Positions 12,095-24,000 of a stretch of 64,000 nucleotides of DNA are shown here, piece after piece (the stretch's first letter is position 1; the number at the start of each line of letters is the position of its first letter). The notes under the pieces are model-generated. The model was not told where the DNA came from. It made no database searches and saw only the letters and a program-made list of their open reading frames with translations. The stretch lies in assembly GCA_025667525.1 (NCBI GenBank), contig CM046876.1, positions 481,450,557 to 481,514,556 on the forward strand, in the 5' to 3' direction. The position numbers and the translations under genes were made by a program. The stretch is from Glebionis coronaria. Lineage: Eukaryota > Streptophyta > Magnoliopsida > Asterales > Asteraceae.

Positions 12095-14719
12095 TGTGAC
12101 AACCGTGGTTTTGAGGTTCGTCACTTGGTCTTATTTTAAGGTTAATTTATGTGTGACTATGTGATTTGCGTGTTTACATGTTATTTTACGTGAACGAGGT
12201 TGGTGTGGATATCGTTTATGGGTATAAAGTACTCATAAGTAAATCGAGGAACGATTATTTCATGTTCATGAGCTCACAAATTAGTGACTATGAAATGAAA
12301 TGGTGTTAGTTTGGTATTTTACATATACGTATAAGTATTATAGTAAATCGTATTTTTTTTACGATTTGGGGTTTAGCATTTAGAGGTCTCGGGTAAGGTG
12401 TTTAGTCATGGGAGTATTTTCGGGATGGTTTTAAGTCATTTAGGACTTAGTTTAAAAGTTTATTTCAAAATTCAATATTTTTTTTAAAACTGTATATTTT
12501 ACGTTTTTTACGGTATACGCGTAAATTGACTAGTTTTACGGTTTTGAGGTTTTAGGAGCTGAAAACTTAAGGTATTATTAATAATATATTAATAAGTCTT
12601 AAAAAGAAAAAAAATAAAAAATATATGAATCGGGTTTTAAACCGACTAGAAAAGAAAAAGAAAGGATAATGGGCCAAAAGACCCAACTTGAGCCCAATTT
12701 GGAAAAGCCTTTTTAATAAAACATATAAATACCATGTTTATATCACAAAAATCAGTTTTTCATTAATTTTCTCCCCTTTTGGCCGAATTTTTACAAGCCC
12801 TAATTTAGGGATTCATCAAAAACAATTTTCTTGAAGATTTGAGGTAAAAATCTTGATTTAATTCTTATAGTTTTCTTGTTTTATAGCATTAAGGCTTCAA
12901 GTTTTATGTAATAAATTTATATGATGGATTAGAGTTCTTAATAGATCTGTAATTAGGGGTTTTATAACAATTAGCATGATTAGGATAATGATTGGTGATT
13001 ATTAGTGATGTTAATTAGGGTTTAATCATGTTTAAATTCGTTTTTAAAAACTGGGCAGATTTTTGAGTAACTTCTTTTGATCATATCTAGAGTTCTACAA
13101 ACTCTTATTTTGCAATCCAAGCATCCTTGAATAGGTAATTGAAGTGGCTTTCAAATGCAAGAAACGAGAACTAAATTGGAGGTCGGGAGGTGGGTCAAAA
13201 ATAGGTTACAACAGTAGAAGGTCAAAACAGTTTTGAAATCAGTTGAGTTTAATTTAACGATTTAAGGTGATTGGGGTACTTAGGAGTACACTTGAGCCCT
13301 CTAATGAGCATGGGTGTTGGTTTATATATTAAATAAGATACCTGAAGGGTGGCTAAGCAAATGGGTTAGGGTAAGACCCCCTCATCATAACAAACTTTTT
13401 GTATGTTCAAAATCGGTAATATGCGGATAGGCAGAAGTATATATATATATCGGGGCCTTAACAGTAGCTTTAAGGTTGGGGCAAAATGGAGGAGTTAGCT
13501 GACATATGTAAGGGCATAGGGTTTCCTTTACAGAGATCATGGGTATGGTTAGGTGGGCGTTTGGCTTATAGTTTGGAGACCTAAAAACCGGGACTGTTTT
13601 GGGTAAAATGTTAACGAGAAGGGTTATGAAGTAAACTAAGTTAAGGGCTTTATAGAGGGGTGTAATGAGATGCTTAGAGCATATAAATGAGGTATATATA
13701 TGGGAGAAGGTTAGATGTCCATCATAGGTTGATGAGCCATCATAGTGTTTGGTTCATGTTTTGATTGTGTGCTTTTGTTTGTTAGGTGAGTTTGATGGGC
13801 TATGATGAGCCATCATAGCTCAATCAGGTGAGTTTCATAGTCCCATGTCTTTTTATGATATGATTTCCAGATGGGATGGAAGAGACACTGTTTGGTTTTA
13901 TAACTTATGCTGTGAATGTTTTATGATTGGTAATGGACTTGTGTGTACACTTATGTGATTAATTGCTATGTGATTCTTGATTGTGTTTATGATTTGGATC
14001 GGGGGACATGTACCGTCTCAATTATTGTGGTTTGACTTGGTACCAAGGGGATGTTGACAAAGCGTAGCCTTGGGGAGGTACATAGATATGTGAGCATCTA
14101 TGGGACCAATGGATAATGACAAGGCGGGGCCTTGGGATTGGTACATAGGTGTATGGGCGCCTATGGTACCATGGTGTTTGGTAAGGCTGGGAGCCTTGGA
14201 TTTTGTTTGGAATGATTGATCTTGAATGTTAGTTGTTAATGCATATTTGTAGCACATTGTCCATATGTTTAGTGGTTTATGGTGGTTCACAGCTTATTTT
14301 AATCTGTTTTCGGTTGGAGTCTAAACCTATGACTCTCACCAACATTATGTTGACGTGTTTTAGTGTCTCTTTTAGGTGATAAAGTGGTTAAGCGTGAGAA
14401 CATATGTGGCTAGGATTGGAGTCGCGTAGGAATGCATTTAGAAGGAGATCCCTGTTCCTTCTTAGTTTATTTTTCTATTTGTTTCAATAAGTGATACTAT
14501 GAACCTATATGTTGCTTTGTTTGTGTTATTTGTTTGTCTTGGGTAAGAGGTATGACTGTTACCTACTTACCTAGACTCCTGCATTGATGAGATATTGTCA
14601 TGACATGTGTGTCACCTTTTATGACAATTTTAATTCATATAGTTCTCTCTATAGACACGCTGTTGTTGTGATGATATCCATACGTCGCGCCCCATATTCC
14701 GCCATGATGGGGTGTGACA
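12095..14719 (+). mobile_element. Solo LTR S, chromovirus (Tekay/Del)-like
   Basis: A 2625-bp insert beginning TGTGACAACC and ending GGGGTGTGACA, flanked by GAAGA at 12090-12094 and 14720-14724. TG...CA ends, the 5-bp duplication and the lack of any coding interior mark a solo LTR left by recombination between two LTRs. A TATA box (ATATAAATA near 12722) and downstream pyrimidine-rich leader suggest plus orientation. Size and terminal sequence resemble Tekay/Del-type LTRs as I remember them; the lineage is an inference. Small frames inside (14018-14290, 14584-14790) are not genes. Confidence 0.75.
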
Positions 14720-14724
14720 GAAGA

Positions 14725-15784
14725 ACACCATCCAGCAGCTCTTTAGAAACATGCCCAAAAGAAGGCTTCGAAACAACCTGTTGTCTATGAGTCACTATTT
14801 ACTTACAATAGCCCAGCAAAGGGTAAGGGGGAGTCATCAGCCAACAATGATCATGTGGATGGGCTGACCACAAGTGAAGAAAAACTGATAGTGGTTCACC
14901 CCCTTCATACCCAAGAACAAAGGAGATTATACACTGAATGATCGACTGATCAAAGCTGGGTTGGCCACTCAAGAAGAACTCAAAAAAATATGCAAGCTTC
15001 AGGAAGAAGAAAAGCTAAGAAATCTGAAGCTGAGCTTGTATGAACAAATAGGGAAAGCTGAAGTGGAAAATCTTTTCAAGAAGAAAATGTTATATGAAAA
15101 GTTTTGTGTAACAAGGCTGAATAGAAGAAATCTCTCACCAATCACCAATGTTGATATGCTGACAAGCAGAGGTGATATTCATCTCAAGTTCTATAGGGTG
15201 ATGGAACTGATGAGATGATTGAAAACTTCCAAGGAAAATAACTTTCTTACACTGAGTGGACTGAAATGAGTGTGAAGATTGAGAAAAGGAAATTGAAGAG
15301 ATGGGATGAAGTTCGCACCAGAATTGAGCACTTTATGAGAAATCATGAAAGACTGGGTGAGATTCTGAACATCAGCACTCAAGTTTCTCTGGAGGATCAA
15401 GATCCTATACTGGAGTTGAACAAAAGAGCCAATATGATACAACCTGGAGTGGGTGACATTTTTGTCACTACAAAGAAATACAAAGGCTTTGTTTAGTTTC
15501 AAAATCATCTCCCTGTCCATGTACTAGACAAACCAGAACTAGGAATGATAATGTTCAATCATCGAGAACGTCAAGACTTTGTGGGCATAAGTGACCTTGA
15601 TGAAATGAACAATGAACTTCTCTCGAATGTTCAAAGGATCTTTTACTCTCAGCATGGAGGCCCAGGACGTACTGATGCTTCTAGAACCTTCAACATGTGC
15701 TTGCTTGCTATACTAGACCACAAAAACTCAGATCCATCAATTCAGACTCCCATAATTGAAGAACTTAGGCCTAAGGAAAATTGA
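14725..15784 (+). pseudogene. Extra 3' ORF of copia element F, fragment 3 (decayed)
   Basis: C-terminal part of the interrupted frame. Coding-like sequence continues but switches frame near 14750 and again near 14920. It then reads well from about 14922 (TLNDRLIKAGLATQEELKK) to a TGA at 15216. It continues from 15266 to an in-frame TAG at 15494 and on in the same frame to a TAA at 15782. The residue pattern is Lys/Glu-rich and helical with a coiled-coil look. At least two frameshifts and two internal stops show that the copy is dead. No catalytic motif is visible. Confidence 0.55.
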
Positions 15785-15947
15785 ATAATCATTTGTATTG
15801 TTTTTGTTGTAATTTGTAATGTTTATGAATAAATGATTATCTAATGTTTATAAGTATTTTATTGTTCAGTGCAAGTAAGAAGAAGTTATGATCACTTACT
15901 ACTTACATTAAGACTTAGGCTATTTGTATATCCAAACAGGGGGAGAT
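15785..15947 (+). other. 3' untranslated segment and polypurine tract of element F
   Basis: AT-rich spacer after the ORF, ending in the purine run AGGGGGAGAT (15938-15947) that abuts the LTR. This form is the usual plant copia polypurine tract, and it is shared with element E. Confidence 0.75.
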
Positions 15948-16855
15948 TGTTAGGTCAGTATTTACTGACCCTGAAGCAACTCTAGGATTTAAATATAAAA
16001 TCCCTCTAAGTGTTTCATGCTCAGCAGTAAGGCCAGTCTGCTGAAGGATGACCAGAGGAACAAAGTTCCTACTGAAGACTTTGTAGCTGAAGAATGTTCA
16101 GCATTCCTCTTCCAGTTAACTTAGAAGACAAAGGAGTCTTTGCTTCAAATACTAGGCGGTTTAGTTGCTGAAGAACAAGTACTGAAGAAGAGCTTTTAGT
16201 TCAGTTTGGTTTGACAATACCAAACTGAATGATGTCGATCTCCTCTAGGATACTAAAGACTCTTCAACATTCTGATGGTTTACATTAGGCGGGAAAGATA
16301 ACTTTAAGTCAAAGTAGGTTTCTTGTATAGTTAGCTATAAGTACAACCTTTATCTTTTCTAGAATAGTTTATTATGTATTTTGTACTGTTTATCCAGCAT
16401 GGGCATCAACCAACCACTGGATAAACTCATGCATTGAAACATGCAAATGCAAACCCTAGTTTTACACTGCCTATAAAAGGAGTGTACATTGAGAGAGAAA
16501 GAAAGAAAACCAATAGTAGAAACTCTGGAAAACCTTTCTCTCTCAATACCAACTAAACCATATAGCCAAGAAGCATATGAACGTTTAGAATGGAGCTTAG
16601 ACTTTAACTTTGGTTATACGTTTAAGTAGGGGAGATCACAACCCATTGTAATTCAACCACTTTATTATTCCGCAAACAAAGTGGGTTATAGATTCTTTAT
16701 TTGATTCTAATAGAAGTCTATACGTTGAAAAGTTATTGGTATTATTGTTTAAATTGTTCATAGTTCTTATCTATTATTGAAACAACACACTTGAGTCTTG
16801 GTAAAGAGTTATTACTTAAGATTGATAAGTAATAGCGATTTACAAGGGACCAACA
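15948..16855 (+). repeat. 3' LTR of copia element F
   Basis: A 908-bp LTR with inverted ends TGTTAGGTC ... GACCAACA. A perfect palindrome (GGTCAGTA, TT, TACTGACC) lies at 15953-15970. TATA box CTATAAAAGG is at 16471-16480, followed by a GA-rich stretch. The presumed target duplication to its right is AATAT (16856-16860); the left copy is outside the window. Confidence 0.8.
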
Positions 16856-16860
16856 AATAT

Positions 16861-17209
16861 AAAAAATAAAATGTCATACAAAAAGGCGTTTACTACTGTC
16901 TAAGCTCGTGACATAGAATCGTAACAATCAGAATATATATATATATATAAGTGCCCAGCAGATGTCTAACCCACAACATCCGTAAAGTACCAAATGAAAA
17001 TGCGTCTGAATAATACAATATTCGACTAAACCCGACAGAGGTGTCAACCTCAATAGATCTATCCACGACATTTGTGCTTACTGACCGGTCATCCGTGTCG
17101 GTAATTAACGGTTAACGATTAAGGGAAAAAAGAGTAATCAAAGGGTTATAGCTACTTAGACCAGTCCGTAAACGTAAGTTTTAGTACTTGTGTTCAATTG
17201 TAAAACAGT
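16861..17209. other. Unassigned flank, probably remnant of an older LTR
   Basis: No coding potential. Holds an (AT)n run at about 16931-16950. Motifs such as 'atagatctatccac' echo the chromovirus-like LTRs of array H, so it may be an old LTR that F and B both entered. It is continuous with 31785 once B is removed. ACAGT at 17205-17209 is the target site of element B. Confidence 0.35.
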
Positions 17210-20200
17210 TGATATGAGCTTAAACTCATATCCTTTTATCAACAAATAACCCTAAAACACGAAGCAAAATACCCTTTTATATTGTAAAAAGCAGTGTTAT
17301 GTGGTATGTTTGTGTTTGTGTGATCTTATGTAGGTAAAAGGATACAATTTCAAGCAAACAAGGAAAAACCAAGCTAAAATGGATGAAAAAGACAAGGAAG
17401 GATCACAAGTGACAAGTTTTCAAAGCTCAAGGACCTATCTTGACAAGTCTTGAAAGTTGAGGGACTTAAAGTGCAAATACTGCAAAGTCAAGATCCAAGT
17501 CAAACCTGGTCAAACTACAAAGTCAATCAAGTCAAAGGGCCATTTTTGTTGAAGAATGAAAGTTGAAGGGCCAAAATTGTCAAAGGAATGAAGTTTCTAG
17601 CCTTAAAGAGAAATCTGCCAAGTTAAGGGACTTAAATTGCCAAGTTTGGAAAGTATTGCAAGTTGAATCCATGTGCAAAGGCTTTTAACCAATCAGAAAC
17701 AAGGAAACATGTCACACGGATCAAACAATTAAATCCCACTACAAGCCGCCACATTTAATGCAAGATCACAACAGTGTGATCCGTGTAACACTTTTTCCAC
17801 CAATAAGAAGCTGCCACGTGTCTCTCTCTTTCACCAAAATATTTTCCAGGATCGCGTTTTTGATAGAATGCATTTCAGAAGAAGATCAAAATATCAAAGT
17901 TGCTCGTTTTGATGAGACGAATCCAATGGTGCAACTTAATTAGCATATTATCCAATGAATCAAAAATCCCCAAAATGTGTTCATCACCTTTAAAGAAGAT
18001 TGGCAGAATTCATCCACGTGTCAAGCAATGATTGGCCTGAACACGTCACATCTCCAACAAACTCTCAAGTCTAGCCTATAAATACACAACTTGTTCTTCA
18101 TTTTCAGTAGTAGTTAATTTTTGTAAACACCTAGTTCTCTCAATTTCCCTTTTCTTCTTTTTCCCTCCTTTTCACCTAACAACTCAAGAGATTGACAACC
18201 TCTTGAGTTTGTTAGTTAGTTAGAACCTTGTAACTACCTTTTATAACTGAATTCTTCAATAAAATTTCAAATTCCAGTTTTCCCGCCAAAACTTGTTCTT
18301 CAATTCCTGCTACTTAAACTGCTATTGTGTGATTCATTTGTTGCTGATAGAAGTTTGTTATGATCATACATGGATCATAACTGACTTTGTTGAAGAATTG
18401 TTGCTGTTTGATCAGAATTCCAATTCATTCCTAGTTTTTGAAGTTTTCATGGCAGAATGAAGTATTGTAGCTGTTTTGGTGATTGATTTGAGTTGATAGC
18501 TAGTGATAGGTGGTGGTATCACTAGGGCAAGAGAGCTCAGCGCTCCTCTTCTACCCAAAGGATAACTACAAAAGGTTTCTGAGCTTCTGTTTTTAAGTTC
18601 CTCTAAACAGTTCCTGCATGCTCAATTCCCTAGTGTAATGATTGATGGCTGCCTGATTCTATTTGATTAGTTGCTGATTGATATTGTTTGAGTGTTTGTA
18701 GTTTAGCTTTCTCATACTTGTGCTTGTTTCAATCTTGTAGTTTTAAGCTGATTTTCAGTTCTTTTTAGTCCATTAGCTACTTGTAGTTCTAGACCTTGTT
18801 TTTACTTGTTCTTAGCTTGAATACATCTCATTTGGATCACTTAAACTGGTTTGCTATAGCTCTTTGTTCAGTTTTAATCAATACTCAATTAGTCTTTGAA
18901 ATTGTTTGATCATAATCAGATAAGGAGTGTTTGGGACTAGTAGTTAATCAGTTTTCAAGTATTGTTAAGTGAAGTTTAAGTGTTCATTTCTACTCCTTAG
19001 AAGTTAACAAGTAGTCCTGAGTCAATTGTAAGTCAATATAAAAGTCAAAAAGGCAATTGGTTGATAAAAAGTTTGGGTTATAGCTTTTATCAGTTTTAGT
19101 TCATAAACTTGCTAAATTCACTTGATCATTTCTCCTTCATTACTTGTTCAAAATTGCTCAAACCAGTTTCTAGTTAAAGCTTATATCATAATCTTTTAGT
19201 ATCTAGAAGGAAATTCTACAGTTTCAAGAAATAAGCAAGAAAACAGCTTATTAGTTCAGACCTTAGCAAATTGCATTCTCTGATATAAGTTCCTTACTGT
19301 TTTACTAGTTCTAATAATCCACTTCATAAAAGTCCTCATTTTCTTTCACAAATCAGTTTAGAAAGGTTTGGATATGAAGTTTTGAGATTTTGAGCTTTTT
19401 CAAAAATCTGGTCAAAGTTTGGTCAACATAAGCTCATTTGAGCTTATTTTCAGATATCTTGCTTATTAGTGGATGAAATTTGTTCTAGTTTGATTTCCCC
19501 TGCTTTAAATCAAGTGCTTATTCATTTTCTTTACAAAAATCAAGTTGTGGATGTTTGGAATAAGCTGTAGCTTATTTTGAGCTTATTGATAAGCTCTCTT
19601 TTGCTTATTTTGGACTTTTAGCCATTTTCCTTGAACACACGTAGTTGTAATTGGATTTTAGAAGTTTTGCAAGTGATTTCAGCTTATTTGGTTGAGAAAT
19701 AAGCTCAAACGAGCTTATTCTTTCATTGAGCCCGTTTTTGGTTAAAAAGTTTGGATAATTGCACTTTAGTCCCTAGGAGTTTAATTAGTGTTTAAACCTA
19801 GCTAATCTTTCTAAATTTCTGGAATTTGCAAAACTTGGTCCCTGGATTTGTTAGTTAGTTAAATTTCAGTTTAAAAGTTTGTTAGATTGTTGAAATTTGG
19901 TTAGTTTGTTAAATCTTTTACAAGTTTAGTCCTTATAGTTAATTGCTTTACATTTTTAGTCCTTATAGTTTTAGAATTTACATTTCAAGCATTTATAACT
20001 TTTAGAAATTACATTTTCAATCCTTATAGTTTTGAATTTTGCATTTTAACATTTTACTAGAATAATTTTGTGGAATTTGCAATTTGTTTTACGTATAAGT
20101 AGGTTTATATTTTTCATTTTTAGATAGTTTTGTTTGAATTAGCAATAGATTACCAAGCAAGCTTGAACAACCAAAAACAATTATAAATTTGATATTGATT

Positions 20201-20254
20201 GGACTTTCTATTAGTTAAGAACTGAGAAAACGAACTTGCATTATACACATTTCA
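17210..20254 (+). repeat. 5' LTR of element B
   Basis: Starts TGATATGAGC and ends ACACATTTCA. A palindrome (GATATGAG, 6-nt loop, CTCATATC) lies at 17211-17232. TATA box TATAAATA at 18077-18084. Repeated AGCTTATTT motifs fill 19425-19735, and repeats of 'tagtccttatagtt' fill 19925-20040. A 61-codon frame at 17758-17943 occurs in both LTRs and is not considered a gene. Confidence 0.95.
18077..18084 (+). promoter_or_regulatory. TATA box of element B 5' LTR
   Basis: TATAAATA about 870 bp into the LTR, followed within 100 bp by a pyrimidine-rich stretch typical of a transcript start. The copy at 29602-29609 is in the 3' LTR. Confidence 0.6.
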
Positions 20255-20256
20255 AA

Positions 20257-20271
20257 TGGCGCCGCTGCCGG
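20257..20271 (+). other. tRNA-Asp primer-binding site of element B
   Basis: TGGCGCCGCTGCCGG, two bases after the 5' LTR; same site with the same single mismatch to tRNA-Asp as in elements A and C. Confidence 0.9.
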
Positions 20272-21035
20272 TTCTTTGACTACACGAGAGACTATCGATT
20301 GACGGTTTTCATTGGCTTTTGGGATCCGTTCACTTTGTGAACGTTATTTTTACGTATCATAAATCAAAAACAAATAAAAAATCAAAAATATAAAAATATA
20401 TAAAAAAACTAAAAAATTAACAAAACAATTCTTTTCCTAAAGAATTGACCAAAAAAAAATTAAAAAATCCAAAAAGCAATCTTTTTCCTAAGAGATTGCA
20501 CCCAAAAATATATATTATTGGATTCTCTCGGTTTTTATGTACATATAGTATTTTCCTTTAAAAAAACTCATAAATACAAAAATATTTTCCATATATTATT
20601 ATAAGTACATACGTATACGTATAAGAACAATCAATCTACATATCTTCCATAAGTATTGCCGAGGCAATACACCGTGTTGAGGGGCGCTCCGGTCCTTGAC
20701 ACGCGTATCGATCAAACAAAATAAAGCAAGAATAGATAAATACTCTCAATAAGCAATAATTCGAAGAATACGAACATTTAAGTGAATAGAAAGGCGATGA
20801 GCTATAAAATGCCATCTAAGGGTCAATAGGTACTTAAGTGCTTCGCGCCACCTAACCCCCCGTTCACTTGGGAGTATTCTAAGAAGGAAAGCTTCATTGA
20901 GGGTCTTGCACCCAAAGTAGTATTACATATATTGTTACTTTCTTGTGGATATTTAATATCGAAACTCGAAGAGAATAATCTTATTCTTTTCAAAGTCACA
21001 CGAGAGCTTCTCTCTCATTCCTCGTATTGAGTTGC
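20272..21035 (+). other. Leader of element B
   Basis: Untranslated AT-rich leader of 0.76 kb, much longer than those of A and C (about 0.2 kb). The conserved hairpin (CGTTCAC, TTT, GTGAACG) lies at 20327-20343 after GGGATC. A few short upstream ATGs are present. Confidence 0.65.
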
Positions 21036-24000
21036 ATGCTCACTCGCGGGCGTGCACAAATACCGATTGGTGTACAACCTCTTCCTCCGAAAAGGAAGAA
21101 GAAGAGAAAGAGTAAGACCACCACCGTCCACCAAGCCGATCACGAGAATCGTGCTTTGTCACCACCACAAGGAGCCATGGCTGTTGATAACCGTACTTTG
21201 TTTGAACGTATGCAAACCAACATTCATGGATTTGTTAGTGCCATTAAGATTCCCGACTATCCCGCTAACACATTTGAGCTACATACATCTATGATCAATA
21301 TGGTTGCTGCATCACCTTTCTATGGAAAACAAAATGAGGATCCCCATGCTCATCTTAAGAGATTCCTTTCACTTTGCAATACCATTAAGCATAATGGGGT
21401 TCCACCGGATGTCATTAGATTGTTGTTAGTGTCATTTTCACTAGATGGGAGTGCTAAGCATTGGTTAGACACCCAACCACCCGATAGTATCACCACATGG
21501 GATGGTTTTACCACTAAGTTTTTGAACAAATTCTTTCCTCCACAAAAGACTATGGCTTTGAGAAATATGATTATGGGCTTTACACAAAAACCTAGTCAAT
21601 CCTTTGGTGATGCTTGGGAAGAGTATAGTGAGTTGTTGAGGCGATGCCCTAATCATGGAATGGATGATCTAAGCAAAATCGATACTTTCTATAATGGCCT
21701 CAAACCTCACCACCAAGATTCACTAAATGCTTCCGCGGGAGGGAGTATTCATTTCAAGACATACCAAGAGGCTTTAACCATTATTGAGACTAAGGCAATG
21801 GTTCAAACAAACGATCCATTTGAAGAAAGAGTTCATGTGATTCAAAATACTTCTAAAACCCCTTGTGAACTCCAAATTCTTCAAGAGATTCTTCAACAAG
21901 TCAAACAAGGACAAGAAATGACTCAAGGCATGATTCAAGATTTTAAGAGCATGACATTGAACAAGTCCTCAAACAATGTGAATGCCATCACCATTTCTTG
22001 TGTTACTTGTGGAGGCCCTCACTCTTATGAGCAATGTGACAAGGTGCAAGGGTATCAAGGGGAATGCTATGCTTACCAAGAGGAACACCGTGAACACTTC
22101 AAGCCTAACATCAATCCAAATAACCTTTCTTACAAATCCCAAAATTACCTTACTCCACCCGGCTTCCCACCCCAACCACCCACCCAAATTCAACAAAATC
22201 CTCCTCAAATTCTAGCAAGGAATCAAGGGCAAAGACAACCATACCAAGGCAATAATTACAAAGCACCCAATCAATTTCAACCTCAAGTTAATACCTTTTA
22301 TCCACCACAACAAGGATTTAATCAACCACTTCCATTTATTCCCAATCAAGCATATGCTCCAATACCAAATCAAGCTTACCCTCAAAATCAAACTCAAGGA
22401 TATGGGATGCAAGAGACTCAAGAGTATGTTGACAAGAAAATGCGTGACATTGAGAAGAGAATGAATGATCAAGTGAAACGTACAATAGAGGAACAAATCA
22501 ATAGGGTTTTAGTGGCGGTAACTCAAAGACCACAAGGAGCTTTACCTTCCAACACACAAACAAATCCTAGGGCCAATGTCAATGCCATTACAACAAGAAG
22601 TGGTACAACAACAAAGGATCCTTCACCTCCTAAACCTACTATTGTTCAACCCACTTGTGCTCCTACTTGTGATAAGCCTTCTACTTCTACTCCACCTCCT
22701 CAAAGTGATCCTATTCACTCAAACACACCTTCTCAACTACCTCATACTTCTCCTTCACCTTCCACACTTCCCAATGAAGAGGCTAACAAAGACAAATCTT
22801 CCACTACAACACCTATTCCACCTACACCCAAACCTACTCTTCCATACCCTTCAAGGTTGAAAAAGGACAAGTTAAAGAACAAAGATGACATACAAGTGTC
22901 CAATTTCTTAAGGATGTTCAAACAACTCAATATCAACATATCCTTTGCGGAAGCTCTCGCTTATATGCCAAAGTTTGCTAAGATGTTCAAGGATTTGCTC
23001 TCAAACAAAGAAAAATTGGTTGATTTGCCCAACACATCACTTAATGAAAATTGTTCCGCGGTGTTACTTAAAACCTTACCAACAAAACTTGGAGATCCGG
23101 GGCGCTTCTTGATACCTTGTAATTTTCCCGGTGTTGAAAATTGCATGGCTTTGGCGGATTTAGGGGCAAGCATAAATCTCATGCCTTTATCGGTTTGGAA
23201 ACAACTCTCTCTTCCCGAGGTCACCCCCACTAGGATGACTCTTGAACTAGCCAACCGAACCATAGCTCACCCCGTAGGTATAGCGGAAGATGTGTTTGTA
23301 GGTGTGGATAAGTTTACCTTTCCGGCCGACTTTGTAGTGGTCGATTATGACATGGATCCTAGAGTGCCTTTGATTGTTGGTAGACCGTTTTTGAGAACGG
23401 GTCGTACCTTGATAGATGTGGCGGAAGGAGAATTAATTATGAGAGTAGAGGATGAGAAAGTGGTGTTTAAGTTAGGGAAAGTTTGTGATAGAAAAGAGGT
23501 TAAGGAGTCTAGACCTTGTGAGACGATTAACATTGTGGACGTGTTAGATGAAGTGTGTAATGAACACTTTCATGATGCTTGTAAGAATGCTAGTAATGAG
23601 ATTCCACATGTTGAAACCGTGGCCTCAATTGCTCCCTCTTTAACACCTTTTGGAGAGAGTGATTTCCTCTTGGAGGAATTTGAGTCCAACTTTCTTGGTG
23701 ATGATGATTCTCCCATTAATTGGGAAGAAGATATTCTTACAATCCAAAAGTTGCTCAATGAGGACCCTATTCCTTCCCCTATTCCACAAGAGATTACCAT
23801 TGAGGAACCTTCCATAGTGAAACCTTCCATAGAGAGTCCACCTCCCATTGAACTTAAGGAACTTCCATCCCACTTAGAATATGCTTTCTTAGAAGGAAAA
23901 GACCAATTACCGGTGATTATTGCTAAAGAATTGAAAGAGGATGAGAAGGAGCAACTTATTGAAGTCCTTAAGAAACATAAGAAAGCTTTAGCATGGAAAA

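Larger units (their letters stand above)
1..16855 (+). mobile_element. Copia-type LTR retrotransposon F, 3' part, carrying nested insertions
   Basis: The 3' end of a Ty1/copia-like element whose gag-pol and 5' LTR lie left of the window. Its own sequence is 1-610, 11814-12094 and 14725-16855; the rest is element A and solo LTR S. The assignment rests on the order extra reading frame, polypurine tract (15938-15947) and an LTR with TG...CA ends (15948-16855). Removing both insertions with one copy of each 5-bp target duplication rejoins the reading frame exactly, so both insertions postdate F. An extra frame 3' of pol is known in Sireviruses and other plant copia elements. The exact lineage is not decided because pol is not in the window. 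Confidence 0.7.

Noticed and set aside
13430..14719. Host gene fragment next to the extra ORF of F
   Set aside because: The stretch lies inside the insert bounded by GAAGA duplications and is LTR sequence.
17758..17943. 61-codon frame identical at 29283-29468
   Set aside because: Identity follows from the two LTRs of B; no sign of a protein family.
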